Assembly: GCF_006337105.1 (NCBI RefSeq)
Contig: NZ_CP040871.1
Coordinates: 496,001-560,000, forward strand
Length of the DNA: 64,000 nt
Source of the DNA: Thermomonas aquatica
Lineage (GTDB): Bacteria > Pseudomonadota > Gammaproteobacteria > Xanthomonadales > Xanthomonadaceae
Direction: 5' to 3'
This document shows positions 40,483 through 49,495 of this stretch, piece after piece. The notes under the pieces are model-generated. The model ran no database searches. It saw only the letters and a list, made by a program, of their open reading frames with translations, and was not told where the DNA came from. Position 1 is the first letter of the stretch. Each line of letters opens with the position of its first letter. A program made the position numbers and the translations under genes.

Positions 40483-41918
40483 TGTGCGGGCTCCTCTGCC
40501 GGTGCTTCGGTGGTGTCGTCGACGGCTTGCTGCGCGTCGTCCGCCGGCGCCGCGCCGACCCCGCAGGCGACCAGCGCCGCCTGCTTGTCGGCGCCTTCCG
40601 CCGGCTCGGTCTGCATGAACAGGTAGGCGGCGGCGAGCTTGGCGTTGCCGCGGTTGGCGTCCAGCATCCGCCGCAGCTTCGGCAGGTAGTCCTTGGCCGA
40701 TTCCGCTTCCGGCAATGGATCCGCGTACAACGGCGTGGGCGAGCTGATCACGGTGATCAGTTCCTGGCCCAGCGGCGGGCAGACCACCCAGCCGCGGCCT
40801 TCCTCGCCGATGGTCAGCTGTTCGCTGCCGCCGATGATGCGGCCGGATTCCGATTCCTGCGGGTGCGGGAAGATGTGCGCCACGTCGCCGGTCACCGTGT
40901 AGTAGTCGACGTACAGGTAGCCGTCGTAGTTCGGTTCGGTGACCTTGACCGTGATCTTCTCGCCCTCGATGAAGCGCTCGGAGTGGCCGGTGAACGGCGT
41001 CACCGTCAGGCCGTACTGGCCGTCGTCGTTGCGCGCCTTGTAGGCCTTGAGGATCTCGACCACCTCGCAATGCGGCCAGATCCGGTGCTCGACCTGCACA
41101 TCCGCGGACTTCACGCCCTGCACGCCGAGCACGCGCTGCTTGACCGCGGCGATGTCGTCCGCGCGCGAAACGTAGCCGGTCACCTTGACCGAGCCTTCGC
41201 CCTCGTCGACGCTGGCCTCCAGCGCCGAGCACGGGAACGCCGCCAGCTCCTTCTGCACCGGCGCCAGGATCGACGGCTTCGGATTGAGCAGGATGTACGC
41301 GAGGTAGAGCAGCGGGATCAGCAACGCGACCAGCGCGCCGATGCGCAGCAGCATGCGGTCCCACTGCCGCGGGTACTTCGGCCCGGAGGGATCGGCCACG
41401 CCGTAGGGCTGCGGGGTGATCTTCTCCTCGCGCAGGGTGTGGATCGGCGCGGGCGCGACCGGCAGCTGGCGGCCGTGCAGCTCCTTGAGCTTGCCGAGTT
41501 CGCCGGTGTCGCCGTTCTCGTAGTAGTACTGGCCGACGAAGCCGCACAGCAGCGCGTGGTAGTAGACCTCGCGCACCTCGTCCTGGTCCTGGCGCAGGCT
41601 CGACAGGTGCTGGAAGAATTCGTTGCCGGCGTTGTTGGTGTTGAACATCGTGACCTGCAGCGGGACGCTGCCGGTCAGGTAGGCCGGGTTGCGCGCCATG
41701 ATCTCGTCGATCCACGCCGCCACCGCGAATGCGCCGGCATCGGCCTGCTCCGGGCGCTTGCCGTCCGCCTGCGCCGCCGCCTTGGCGCGGTCGATCAGTT
41801 CGCGCGCGCGCGCGGTGACCGCGGCCGCGGCTTCGCTGGCCTGGCCGGCGGTGACCTTCTCGTCCAGCGCCAGGCCGAACGTGAACACCGGGAGGAAGTG
41901 GTGCAGGAGTCGGGCCAT
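40479..41918 (-). CDS. tssL: type VI secretion membrane protein TssL (DotU) with C-terminal extension
   Basis: A 479-residue protein. The DotU/TssL cytoplasmic domain (about 1-165) shows DEIMARNPAYL and the GNEFFQHLSSLRQ segments. One TM helix (about 190-211) follows, and then a periplasmic part not usual for TssL: a BON-like fold (about 225-290, VKVTGYVSRADDIAAVKQRV) and a DUF4384-like beta domain (about 310-410, EGEKITVKVTEPNYDGYLYV). It ends in an acidic Ala/Glu tail. No OmpA-type peptidoglycan-binding domain is present. It overlaps tssM by four bases and follows tssK by four bases. Confidence 0.9.
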   Translation of the reverse strand: MARLLHHFLPVFTFGLALDEKVTAGQASEAAAAVTARARELIDRAKAAAQADGKRPEQADAGAFAVAAWIDEIMARNPAYLTGSVPLQVTMFNTNNAGNEFFQHLSSLRQDQDEVREVYYHALLCGFVGQYYYENGDTGELGKLKELHGRQLPVAPAPIHTLREEKITPQPYGVADPSGPKYPRQWDRMLLRIGALVALLIPLLYLAYILLNPKPSILAPVQKELAAFPCSALEASVDEGEGSVKVTGYVSRADDIAAVKQRVLGVQGVKSADVQVEHRIWPHCEVVEILKAYKARNDDGQYGLTVTPFTGHSERFIEGEKITVKVTEPNYDGYLYVDYYTVTGDVAHIFPHPQESESGRIIGGSEQLTIGEEGRGWVVCPPLGQELITVISSPTPLYADPLPEAESAKDYLPKLRRMLDANRGNAKLAAAYLFMQTEPAEGADKQAALVACGVGAAPADDAQQAVDDTTEAPAEEPAQ

Positions 41919-41922
41919 GCGT

Positions 41923-43341
41923 TCAGTCCTGCGTTGCGACCGGGAACAGCTTGATCACGGTCGAGTCGGACGGCAGGTCGGAGAACACGGCGATGTTGCG
42001 GCCGTTCTTGATCATCTGCCAGAAGGGATGGGTGGTGTCGACCAGGAAGTAGGTGGTGTTCGGGCTCTTCTGCGGCAGCTCTTCCGGCGGCACCGGCAGC
42101 AGGTCGATCTTCAGGCCGAACAGCGCGGCGGACAGCAGCCGCGGCATCTCGTCCATCGAGGCGATCTTGCCGGTGCGCGACAGCCGCGCGAACAGCTCGG
42201 CGCCCTTCTGCTCGGACTCGAACGCCAGGTAGAAGCGGGTCTTGTCGCTCTCGAACAGGTTGGCCGGCAGGTCGGCGCGGTAGAAGCGGCCGTCGTAGGC
42301 CAGGGTGATGCCGACCTCGGCGCCGACGGTGAGCGCCTTGATCAGCGCCTCGGCGCGGTCGAAGCCGATCCGGAAGCAGCGGCGCAGGTCGTCGTGGTCG
42401 TAGTCCGGCAATTCGGTTTCGCGCGGCTTGCCGGCCAGCTCGCCGAAGTAGCCGATGTCCTCGGAGAACACCGAGAACTCCGCGACCAGCCGGCGCAGGT
42501 CCTGGTACATCGCGTACGCGGACACCGTGTTCAGCCGCGCGTGCTCCTGGAACAGGGTGATGTAGCGGGCGAAGGTCTGCATCATCACCACCCGCATCAC
42601 TTCCTGCGCGCTGGTCGATGCGGCGCGGATGCCGCGCTGGCGCTTGACCGAGGCGAAGTCCTGGCCGCGCGAAACCAGCAGGTCGCGCAAGGCGCGCGTC
42701 CAGCGCGCGAGGTTGTGCGAGGCGCCGACCGCGGTGGTCGGCGGGATGTAGTCGGGCGAGAGCTTGAACTTGCCCGGCCCGGCGGGAATCAGTTCGGCGA
42801 ACTTGTAGCTGTCCGAGGAACGCACGATCGCCTCGGCGTTCTCGTCCAGCCCGGTGACGATGTTCGGCTGGTACAGCAGGAAGTCCACGTCCGCCGCCGG
42901 CGCCTGCGGGTCGAACGGATCGGCCAGGCTGTCGGTGGCCAGCGCATGGCGCGCGACCAGGCGTTCGGATTCGCGCGCGGCCAGGCCCTGGATCGCGCGG
43001 TCGCGGTTGAACGCCAGCCACACCGGGATCGGCTCGTTGCTGGTCGGCACCAGGTCGGCGATGTTGCGCTGGGGCACGCGGGTGTTGCCGGCGGCGGTGT
43101 CGATCGAGCCGCCCACCAGGCGCTCGCCGTCGCGGGTCACCAGCGCGAAGCCCTGGACATCGATCACGCCGCTGCCCAGCGCATCCTCGCGCAGGCGCAG
43201 GCTTTCATAGCCCCACGGGAACGGCGTCAGCCGCAGGTGCAGCGCATGCCGGTTCGCCTGCTGCCAGGCATCCTGCGCCTGCAGGTGCTGCGGACTCAGG
43301 AAGGCACCCTGCCCCCAATGGACTTGTCGCTCGACGCTCAT
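41923..43341 (-). CDS. tssK: type VI secretion baseplate protein TssK
   Basis: A 472-residue TssK. The ATG at 43341 starts MSVERQVHWGQGAFLSPQHLQ, matching the family opening, with GGGAG nine bases upstream; an ATG at 43365 is an alternative. The C-terminal head segment (TTYFLVDTTHPFWQMIKNGRNIAVF) binds the membrane complex in characterised systems, joining the baseplate to TssL and TssM. It is probably the first core gene of the minus-strand operon, just after a TraB/GumN-like gene. Confidence 0.96.
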   Translation of the reverse strand: MSVERQVHWGQGAFLSPQHLQAQDAWQQANRHALHLRLTPFPWGYESLRLREDALGSGVIDVQGFALVTRDGERLVGGSIDTAAGNTRVPQRNIADLVPTSNEPIPVWLAFNRDRAIQGLAARESERLVARHALATDSLADPFDPQAPAADVDFLLYQPNIVTGLDENAEAIVRSSDSYKFAELIPAGPGKFKLSPDYIPPTTAVGASHNLARWTRALRDLLVSRGQDFASVKRQRGIRAASTSAQEVMRVVMMQTFARYITLFQEHARLNTVSAYAMYQDLRRLVAEFSVFSEDIGYFGELAGKPRETELPDYDHDDLRRCFRIGFDRAEALIKALTVGAEVGITLAYDGRFYRADLPANLFESDKTRFYLAFESEQKGAELFARLSRTGKIASMDEMPRLLSAALFGLKIDLLPVPPEELPQKSPNTTYFLVDTTHPFWQMIKNGRNIAVFSDLPSDSTVIKLFPVATQD

Positions 43342-43390
43342 GCGTTCACTCCCAACCTGCTCCATTGCCCTTTACAACGCGATTCCACGC

Positions 43391-44590
43391 TCATAGCGGC
43401 ATCGCCTCGACCGTGTAGCCGTCGCGGCGCAAGGCCGCGATCAATCCTTCGCCGCCGACCAGGTGCACCGCGCCCACCGCGACCAGGCACGGCCCGTCCT
43501 GGAACAGCGTTTCCAGTTGCCCGATCCAGCGCGCGTTGCGGTCTTCCAGCAGGCAGCGGCGCGAGCGTTGTTCGATCGCCTTCGCCTCGTCGCTCAGGCC
43601 TTCCATGCGGTCGATGTCGGCCAGCCACGCCTCCAGGTTGCGCGCGCGGTACCAGGCCATCGCCTGCGCCGATTCGATGCGCAGGATCCACGAGGCGCGC
43701 AGGCGCTCGTCGAGCACGCGCGAATGCTCGCCGGCGGGCACGCAGTCCAGCGCCTTCAGCTGTTCCTCCAGCGTCTCCAGGTGCAGCACGCGCTTGCCCG
43801 CGCCGCTGGCCATGCGCTGCATGCGCGCATCCATGGTCGCTTCGCTGCCGGTCTCGCCGCGCGCTTCCAGCAAGGCCAGCACCGACCACGGCTTCATCCG
43901 GTCGAGGTCTTGCGGGCGCACGTTCGGCAGCAACGCGCGCGCCTTCGCATAGCTTTCCTTGCCGACCATCCTCGACAGCGGCTGCTCCTCCGGCAGCCAG
44001 CGGTAGCCGTCGTATTCCGGCTTCCAGGCTTCGTCGAGGTCCGCTTCGTTGACGAAGGTCTCGACCCCGGCGAGCGTGCGCTCGAGGCTGGCGTAGTCGA
44101 TGCCCTGCTCTTCCGGCGTGCCGAAGTGGATCGTCGCCAGCAGGTAGCTCTCGCGCCGCGGCGGCGACGCCGGTGGCGCTGCCGCCGGATCGCCCGCATT
44201 GCCGGCGGAACCGGCCGTTTCCTGCGCCTGCGCGGCCTCCGCGGGCAGCAGGGCCGGCTGCGGCGGGATCACCCGGAACAGCACCCCGCGCATGCCCGCG
44301 GTGGGCGATGCCGCCACCGCGATGCCGCTGCCGGCCGGGTCGCGGTTCGCGTCCGCGGCCTGCACGGGTGCGGCCTGCGCGGCCTCCGCCGGCACCAGCT
44401 GCGAGGCCGCGGCATCGGTCGCCACCTGCGCGGGAACGCCGCGCAACTTCGGATCCGCTGCCTGCTGTTGCGCCTGTGCCGGTTCCTGCGCGGGCGGCGC
44501 GGCCTGTTGCGCCACGCCTGCGGAGACCGCCGCGGACAACAGCATCGCGGGCAGCAGGCAGCATGCGCCGCTGTTGCGTGCGTGCGTCAT
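43391..44590 (-). CDS. secreted TraB/GumN family protein at head of the T6SS operon
   Basis: A 399-residue protein from the ATG at 44590, which begins directly at a signal peptide (about 1-28); ATGs at 44620 and 44692 are alternatives. A low-complexity Ala/Gln/Pro region (to about residue 140) precedes a TraB/GumN (TIKI-like) domain. That domain has the first motif YLLATIHFGTPEE, the FVNEADLD segment, and the C-terminal GAVHLVGGEGLIAALRRDGY. The conserved His and Glu positions suggest a metal-dependent hydrolase, but activity is not established for bacterial members. It precedes tssK by 49 bases on the same strand. A periplasmic role in T6SS is inference from location only. Confidence 0.8.
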   Translation of the reverse strand: MTHARNSGACCLLPAMLLSAAVSAGVAQQAAPPAQEPAQAQQQAADPKLRGVPAQVATDAAASQLVPAEAAQAAPVQAADANRDPAGSGIAVAASPTAGMRGVLFRVIPPQPALLPAEAAQAQETAGSAGNAGDPAAAPPASPPRRESYLLATIHFGTPEEQGIDYASLERTLAGVETFVNEADLDEAWKPEYDGYRWLPEEQPLSRMVGKESYAKARALLPNVRPQDLDRMKPWSVLALLEARGETGSEATMDARMQRMASGAGKRVLHLETLEEQLKALDCVPAGEHSRVLDERLRASWILRIESAQAMAWYRARNLEAWLADIDRMEGLSDEAKAIEQRSRRCLLEDRNARWIGQLETLFQDGPCLVAVGAVHLVGGEGLIAALRRDGYTVEAMPL

Positions 44591-44828
44591 CACTGCGCGC
44601 TGGCGTGCCGCCTGTGTCATTAGGGCATTCGTTCGCCGCGCCGGCCGGGCGCGATGCACGGCATCTTTGGCGAGCGCGCCGCGCGCAACCATATGTCGTA
44701 GGAGCTATGCCGTTGGAACGGCGGTTCCGCCTTGATGGCCGCTGGCCGCGCGGAATATCGTGAACTCCATGCGAGCGCCGCTGCGTTCGCCATGTCGCGC
44801 TCGAGGGAACCCGCATGAAGGTGCTGCA

Positions 44829-45500
44829 GTGAAAGTGCTCATCGCGGACGACCACCGCCTGATCATCGAAGGGGTGAAGATCAAGCTCGCCGAGCTCGAC
44901 CCCGGGATCGAGGCGGTGGTGGCGATGAACCTGGACGAACTCGACCGCGCGGTCGCCGCGCATGCGGACGAACTCGACCTCGCCCTGGTCGACATCACCA
45001 TGCCCGGCACCTGCGGCCACCAGCACGTCGCCAAGCTGCGCGCCCAGGCGCCGGCGCTGCCGGTGATCGTGCTGTCCGGTTCCGAGGACGTCGACCTGAT
45101 GCGTTCGCTGATCGACCTCGGCGTGCTCGGCTTCATCCCCAAGGCGTATTCGCCGGACGTGATGCTGTCCGCCATCCGGCTGGTGCTGGCCGGCGGCATC
45201 TACATCCCGCCGCTGCTGCTGGCGAACGCCCAGGCGCAGGGCTGGCAACCGACCGAAGCGCCACCGCCGCCGGCGGGGGATTCGAACCGCTCGGTGGATG
45301 GCTTGCGCACCCTGCTCACAGAACGCCAGATCGATGTGATGCGGCTGCTCTCGCAGGGCAAGCCGAACAAGCTGATCGCGCGCGACCTCGGGATCAGCGA
45401 AGGCACGGTGAAGATCCACCTGGCGGCGATCTTCCGCGCGCTGAACGTGCGCAACCGGGTCGAGGCGGTGGTCGCCTCGCGCAAGCTGCAGGGCCTGTAG
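44829..45500 (+). CDS. LuxR-type response regulator within the T6SS cluster
   Basis: A 223-residue NarL/FixJ-type regulator. The receiver (1-120) has ADDHRL, phospho-acceptor Asp55 in LVDITMP, Ser in VLSGSED and Lys in IPKAYS, so it looks fully phosphorylatable. A Pro-rich linker leads to the HTH with LTERQIDVMRLLSQGKPNKLIARDLG in the standard place. Start is a GTG with GAAGG seven bases upstream. It is divergent from the tssK-side operon and faces the tssF-side genes, a position suited to controlling both; no kinase is adjacent. Confidence 0.9.
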   Translation: MKVLIADDHRLIIEGVKIKLAELDPGIEAVVAMNLDELDRAVAAHADELDLALVDITMPGTCGHQHVAKLRAQAPALPVIVLSGSEDVDLMRSLIDLGVLGFIPKAYSPDVMLSAIRLVLAGGIYIPPLLLANAQAQGWQPTEAPPPPAGDSNRSVDGLRTLLTERQIDVMRLLSQGKPNKLIARDLGISEGTVKIHLAAIFRALNVRNRVEAVVASRKLQGL

Positions 45501-45617
45501 CGCCAGCGGGTGCCGGCGTAGGACGCGGGCCATAGTGCGTCCGCCGTATTGTCCGCACCCCGCCCCGGGCGCAGCCTGATGGCGTATGCACGGCCATTCG
45601 CGGCCGTGGAGGCCGCC

Positions 45618-47483
45618 ATGAACCGCAACGCATCCGCTTCGCGCCCCGCCCGCTTCCGCAGCCCGCTGCTCGCGCTCGGCATCGCGATCAGCAGCTTCGC
45701 CGCCGCGCAGAGCGCGCCCGATCCCGCCACCGCGCCGACCAATCCCGACCTTGGCCCTGCCTTCGCCACCAAGAACGCGGCCTACGTGCCGGTGCTGTTC
45801 GACGAGATCCCGGGCTGGGAGGACGAGAGCTTCGACGAGACCTATGCCAGCTTCGCCTCCAACTGCAAGGCGATGAAGCGCCGCGCGTCGTGGGCGCCGC
45901 TGTGCGCCAGGCTGGCCAAGCTGCCGAAAAACGACGCCGCCCTGCGCGACTTCATGCACGACGAGTTCTACGCCTACCAGATGCTGACCCCCACCCGCAG
46001 CGCCACCGGCAAGCTGACCGGCTATTTCGAGCCGCTGATCGCCGGCTCACTGCGCAACGAGGGCGCCTACAAGTACCCGATCTACGGCATCCCCAACGAC
46101 ATGTACATGGTCGATTCGCGCACCGTCGCCGGCCAGTCCAGCCGCTGGCTGAAGCCGTCGCAGGGCAAGCTGGTCGGCGCCGAGGCCGGCGCGCCGGGCG
46201 CGCGCCAGTACAGCATCGACCTCGCCGGGGCGTCGCCGAACACGCGCGACAAGCGCTACCGCGTGCGCATCGCCGGCAGCTCCATCGTCCCCTACTACAA
46301 GCGCCAGCAGATCGACGACAACGGCATCGACGCGCCGGTGCTGGCCTGGGTGGCCGACCCGTACAAGCTGTACTCGATGCAGATCCAGGGCTCCGGCAAG
46401 ATCCAGCTCAAGGACGGCGGCCTGATCCGGCTGGCGTACGCGGAGCAGAACGGCTATCCGTTCATGCCCAACGCCACCCGCGGCGATTCCGATGCCTTGC
46501 TGCTGGCGATCAAGGCGCGCGCCCTGATGGAACCCGAGGCGGTGGAGATCCCGGGCGGCACCCGCGGCGCGCGGAAATCCGCTGGCGGCGGCCAGGACGA
46601 CGAGGTGGCGCGGATCGTCGCCGCGTTGCAGGGCAACGGCAGCTACAGCTCGCCCGCCGCGGGCGGCGGCAAGTCGAAATCCGCGCCGGCGAGGAAGAAG
46701 GTGGCGAAGGCCAAGCCGCGCCCGCGCCCGGCCGCCAGCCAGCCCGACGGCATCGCATCGGCCGATGCGATCGCGGTGGAATCCTCCGACGTCGAGGCGA
46801 TGATCCAGGCCCTGCTCACTGCGCCGGTCGCCGACGACAGCGAGTACGTCGCGCCCGACGAAGATCCGCCGCTGCAGGTCGCCGATGCGCCGCGGCCGTC
46901 GAGCAAATCCAAATCCTCCGGCAAGCCGGCACCGCGCATGGACATGTCCGAATTCGAGGGCAAGGGCGGCGGCAAGGGCGCCGGGCAAGCGGTCGGCAGC
47001 GGCAAGGCGGTGCCGAAGACCGGCATCGGCGATCCCAGCTACGTGTTCTTCCGCCGCATCGGCGACGGCCCGGAAGGCCCGATCGGCGCGCTCGGCGTGC
47101 CGCTGAGCGCGGGCCGCTCGATGGCGGTGGATCCGCGCGCCACCCCGCTCGGCGCACCGGTGTTCATCGACGGCCAGCAGCCCGGCGGCAAGGGGCCGAT
47201 GCGGCGGCTGGTGTTCGCCCAGGACACCGGCGGCGCGATCCGCGGCAGCGTGCGCGGCGACTTCTTCTGGGGCTTCGGCGACAAGGCCGGCAAGATGGCG
47301 CTGCAGACCAACCAGCCGGTGAAGATGTGGCTGTTGCTGCCGAAGGCGGTGGCCGGCAGCGCCGCGGCCAGCGGGATCAAGACCCGCGGCGCCGGGCCGT
47401 TGCGCGATTGCGCGGTGCCGGACGAGGAGTTCTGCGTCGAGGACGACGGCAGCACCCTGGACGAGTTGCTGCCGGCGCAATGA
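45618..47483 (+). CDS. mltA: MltA-like lytic murein transglycosylase associated with T6SS
   Basis: A 621-residue secreted enzyme. The start ATG has GGAGG six bases upstream, and a signal peptide follows (ends about residue 36, AAAQS). The MltA domain (about 100-310) shows LTGYFEPLI and YSMQIQGSGKIQL; the C-terminal 3D domain (about 480-590) contains the catalytic Asp in AQDTGGAIRG. Between them lies an unusual insert of about 150 Lys/Ser/Gly/Pro-rich residues. It cleaves glycan strands to anhydro-muropeptides. Placement directly before tssF suggests it opens peptidoglycan for assembly of the secretion machine. Confidence 0.9.
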   Translation: MNRNASASRPARFRSPLLALGIAISSFAAAQSAPDPATAPTNPDLGPAFATKNAAYVPVLFDEIPGWEDESFDETYASFASNCKAMKRRASWAPLCARLAKLPKNDAALRDFMHDEFYAYQMLTPTRSATGKLTGYFEPLIAGSLRNEGAYKYPIYGIPNDMYMVDSRTVAGQSSRWLKPSQGKLVGAEAGAPGARQYSIDLAGASPNTRDKRYRVRIAGSSIVPYYKRQQIDDNGIDAPVLAWVADPYKLYSMQIQGSGKIQLKDGGLIRLAYAEQNGYPFMPNATRGDSDALLLAIKARALMEPEAVEIPGGTRGARKSAGGGQDDEVARIVAALQGNGSYSSPAAGGGKSKSAPARKKVAKAKPRPRPAASQPDGIASADAIAVESSDVEAMIQALLTAPVADDSEYVAPDEDPPLQVADAPRPSSKSKSSGKPAPRMDMSEFEGKGGGKGAGQAVGSGKAVPKTGIGDPSYVFFRRIGDGPEGPIGALGVPLSAGRSMAVDPRATPLGAPVFIDGQQPGGKGPMRRLVFAQDTGGAIRGSVRGDFFWGFGDKAGKMALQTNQPVKMWLLLPKAVAGSAAASGIKTRGAGPLRDCAVPDEEFCVEDDGSTLDELLPAQ

Positions 47484-47659
47484 CGGCGGAACTCGGGGCG
47501 CACGGGGGCGCGCACGCAATGCGGCCAGCGATGCGGCCGCCGCGGGCGCGCCAGAGGGCATACGCCTTCCGGCGAATGGCTGCGTTGCCGATGGCTATCT
47601 AGCCTGTGGCGATACCGGGCGCGCACGCCGCGAGGCCCGGGCCACGCCGCGGGAACGCC

Positions 47660-49495
47660 ATGCTCGACGAGCTGCTGCCCTATTACGAGAACGAACTGAC
47701 CTACCTCCGGCGGCTGTCGAAGGAGTTCGCCTCGAAATACCCCAAGATCGCCTCCCGCCTGCAGATGGAAGGCGAGGTCTGCGAGGACCCGCACGTCGAG
47801 CGGATGATCGAGTCGTTCGCGTTCCTGACCTCGCGCATCCACAAGAAGCTGGACGACGAATTCCCGCAGATCACCGAGGCGATGCTGTCGGTGCTGTATC
47901 CGCATTTCCTGCGGCCGGTGCCGTCGATGTCGGTGGCGCAACTGCAGCTCTCGCCCGGCGCCGAGATCAGCGCCATGCAGGAGTTGCCGCGCCACAGCCA
48001 GTTGCTGACCCGCCCGGTGCAGGGCCTGCCGATCCGCTACCGCACCGGCTATCCGGTCGAGGTGTGGCCGATCCGCATCGCCGACGCGCGGCTGGAGGCC
48101 GCCGAGCGCTCGGCGTTCGCGGTCACCCAGGACGATACCGTCGCCACCTTGCGCATCCGCGTCGAGGCGACCGGGCAGCTGCCGCTGTCCAAGCTGCCGA
48201 TCAAGCGGCTGCGGCTGTACATCGACGGCGAGAGCCCGCTGGTGCACGCGCTGCACGAACTGCTGCTCAATTCCGTCGCCGGCATCACCCTGCGCGCGCC
48301 GGACGACGCGCCGCAGGTGCCGCCGCTGCGCCTGCCGGGCAGCGCGTTGCAGCCGGTCGGCTTCGACGACGAGGACGCCCTGCTCGACTACGACCCGCGT
48401 TCGTTCCTGGGCTACCGGCTGATCCAGGAATACTTCGTGCTGCCGGAGAAGTTCCTGTTCGTCGACCTGACCCGGCTCGATACCTCGCGTTTCGACCGCG
48501 CCATGGAGATCGCCATCGAACTGGGCAGTTTCGGCCGGCCGGAACGCCTGCAGCGGCTGGAGCAGGCGGTATCGGCGGACACCTTCCGCCTGTTCTGCAC
48601 CCCGATCGTCAACCTGTTCAAGCAGCAGGGCGAACCGATCCGCGTTTCCCAGGAACGCCACGAATACCAGGTGGTGCCGGACGTGCGCCGTCCGCTCGGG
48701 CTGGAGGTGTATTCGGTGGACTGGGTGCGCAAGTCCAGCCGCACGCCGAGCAGCAACGACGTGGTCGAATTCCATCCGGCGTATTCGGTGAAGCACGGCC
48801 TGCACGACGACGGCAACGGCCATTACTGGTACCTGCAGCGCCGGCCGTCGATGTTGCCGAACGACGACGGGTCCGACGTGATGATCAGCCTGGTCGACCG
48901 CGACATGAACCCGCGCGCGCCGGTGGTCGACACCCTGTCGCTGAGCCTGACCTGCACCAACCGCGACCTGCCCTCGGCGCTGCCGTTCGGCGGCGACGAA
49001 AGCCAGCTGCAGCTGGAACAGGGCGGCGTGATCGCCAGCGCGCGCCTGCTGAAGAAGCCCAGCGCGACCTGGCGCGCGCCGATGCGGCTGGCGAACCAGT
49101 GGCGGCTGATCTCGCACCTGTCGCTCAACCACTTGTCGATCGTCGATGGCGGCCGCGAGGCGCTGCTGGAGATCCTCAGCCTGTACAACTTCGCCGACTC
49201 GGTGACGGTGCGCAAGCAGATCGCCGGCATCAGCAACGTGTCCGGGCATCCGTCGGTCACCCGCGTCGGCCAGGCGCCGCGCCAGGCCTTCGTGCGCGGC
49301 ACCGAGATCGAGCTGGAATTCGACGAGAACCAGTACGTCGGCTCCGGGGTGTACCTGATGGCCTGCGTGCTGGACCGGTTCTTCGGCCTGTACTGCACCG
49401 CCAATTCCTACACGCGGCTGAGCGTGCGCAGCCAGCAGCGCGAGGACTTCATGGTCCGCTTCGCCCCACGCAGCGGCAGCCTGCCCCTGGTATGA
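47660..49495 (+). CDS. tssF: type VI secretion baseplate subunit TssF
   Basis: A 611-residue TssF. It starts MLDELLPYYENELTYLRRLS, the family N-terminus, after GGGA. It contains the DPHVERMIESFAFLTSRIHKKLDD helix and the C-terminal FVRGTEIELEFDENQYVGSGVYLMACVLDRFFGLY, split as in other members. It forms baseplate wedges with TssG and TssE. The stop overlaps the tssG start (ATGA). Confidence 0.96.
   Translation: MLDELLPYYENELTYLRRLSKEFASKYPKIASRLQMEGEVCEDPHVERMIESFAFLTSRIHKKLDDEFPQITEAMLSVLYPHFLRPVPSMSVAQLQLSPGAEISAMQELPRHSQLLTRPVQGLPIRYRTGYPVEVWPIRIADARLEAAERSAFAVTQDDTVATLRIRVEATGQLPLSKLPIKRLRLYIDGESPLVHALHELLLNSVAGITLRAPDDAPQVPPLRLPGSALQPVGFDDEDALLDYDPRSFLGYRLIQEYFVLPEKFLFVDLTRLDTSRFDRAMEIAIELGSFGRPERLQRLEQAVSADTFRLFCTPIVNLFKQQGEPIRVSQERHEYQVVPDVRRPLGLEVYSVDWVRKSSRTPSSNDVVEFHPAYSVKHGLHDDGNGHYWYLQRRPSMLPNDDGSDVMISLVDRDMNPRAPVVDTLSLSLTCTNRDLPSALPFGGDESQLQLEQGGVIASARLLKKPSATWRAPMRLANQWRLISHLSLNHLSIVDGGREALLEILSLYNFADSVTVRKQIAGISNVSGHPSVTRVGQAPRQAFVRGTEIELEFDENQYVGSGVYLMACVLDRFFGLYCTANSYTRLSVRSQQREDFMVRFAPRSGSLPLV

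Noticed and set aside
38776..41715. Continuous minus-strand frame of 979 codons spanning tssL and tssM
   Set aside because: Its first part is an out-of-frame reading of tssL. Only the part after the GTG at 40482 is TssM, and the last about 36 codons lie beyond the frameshift.
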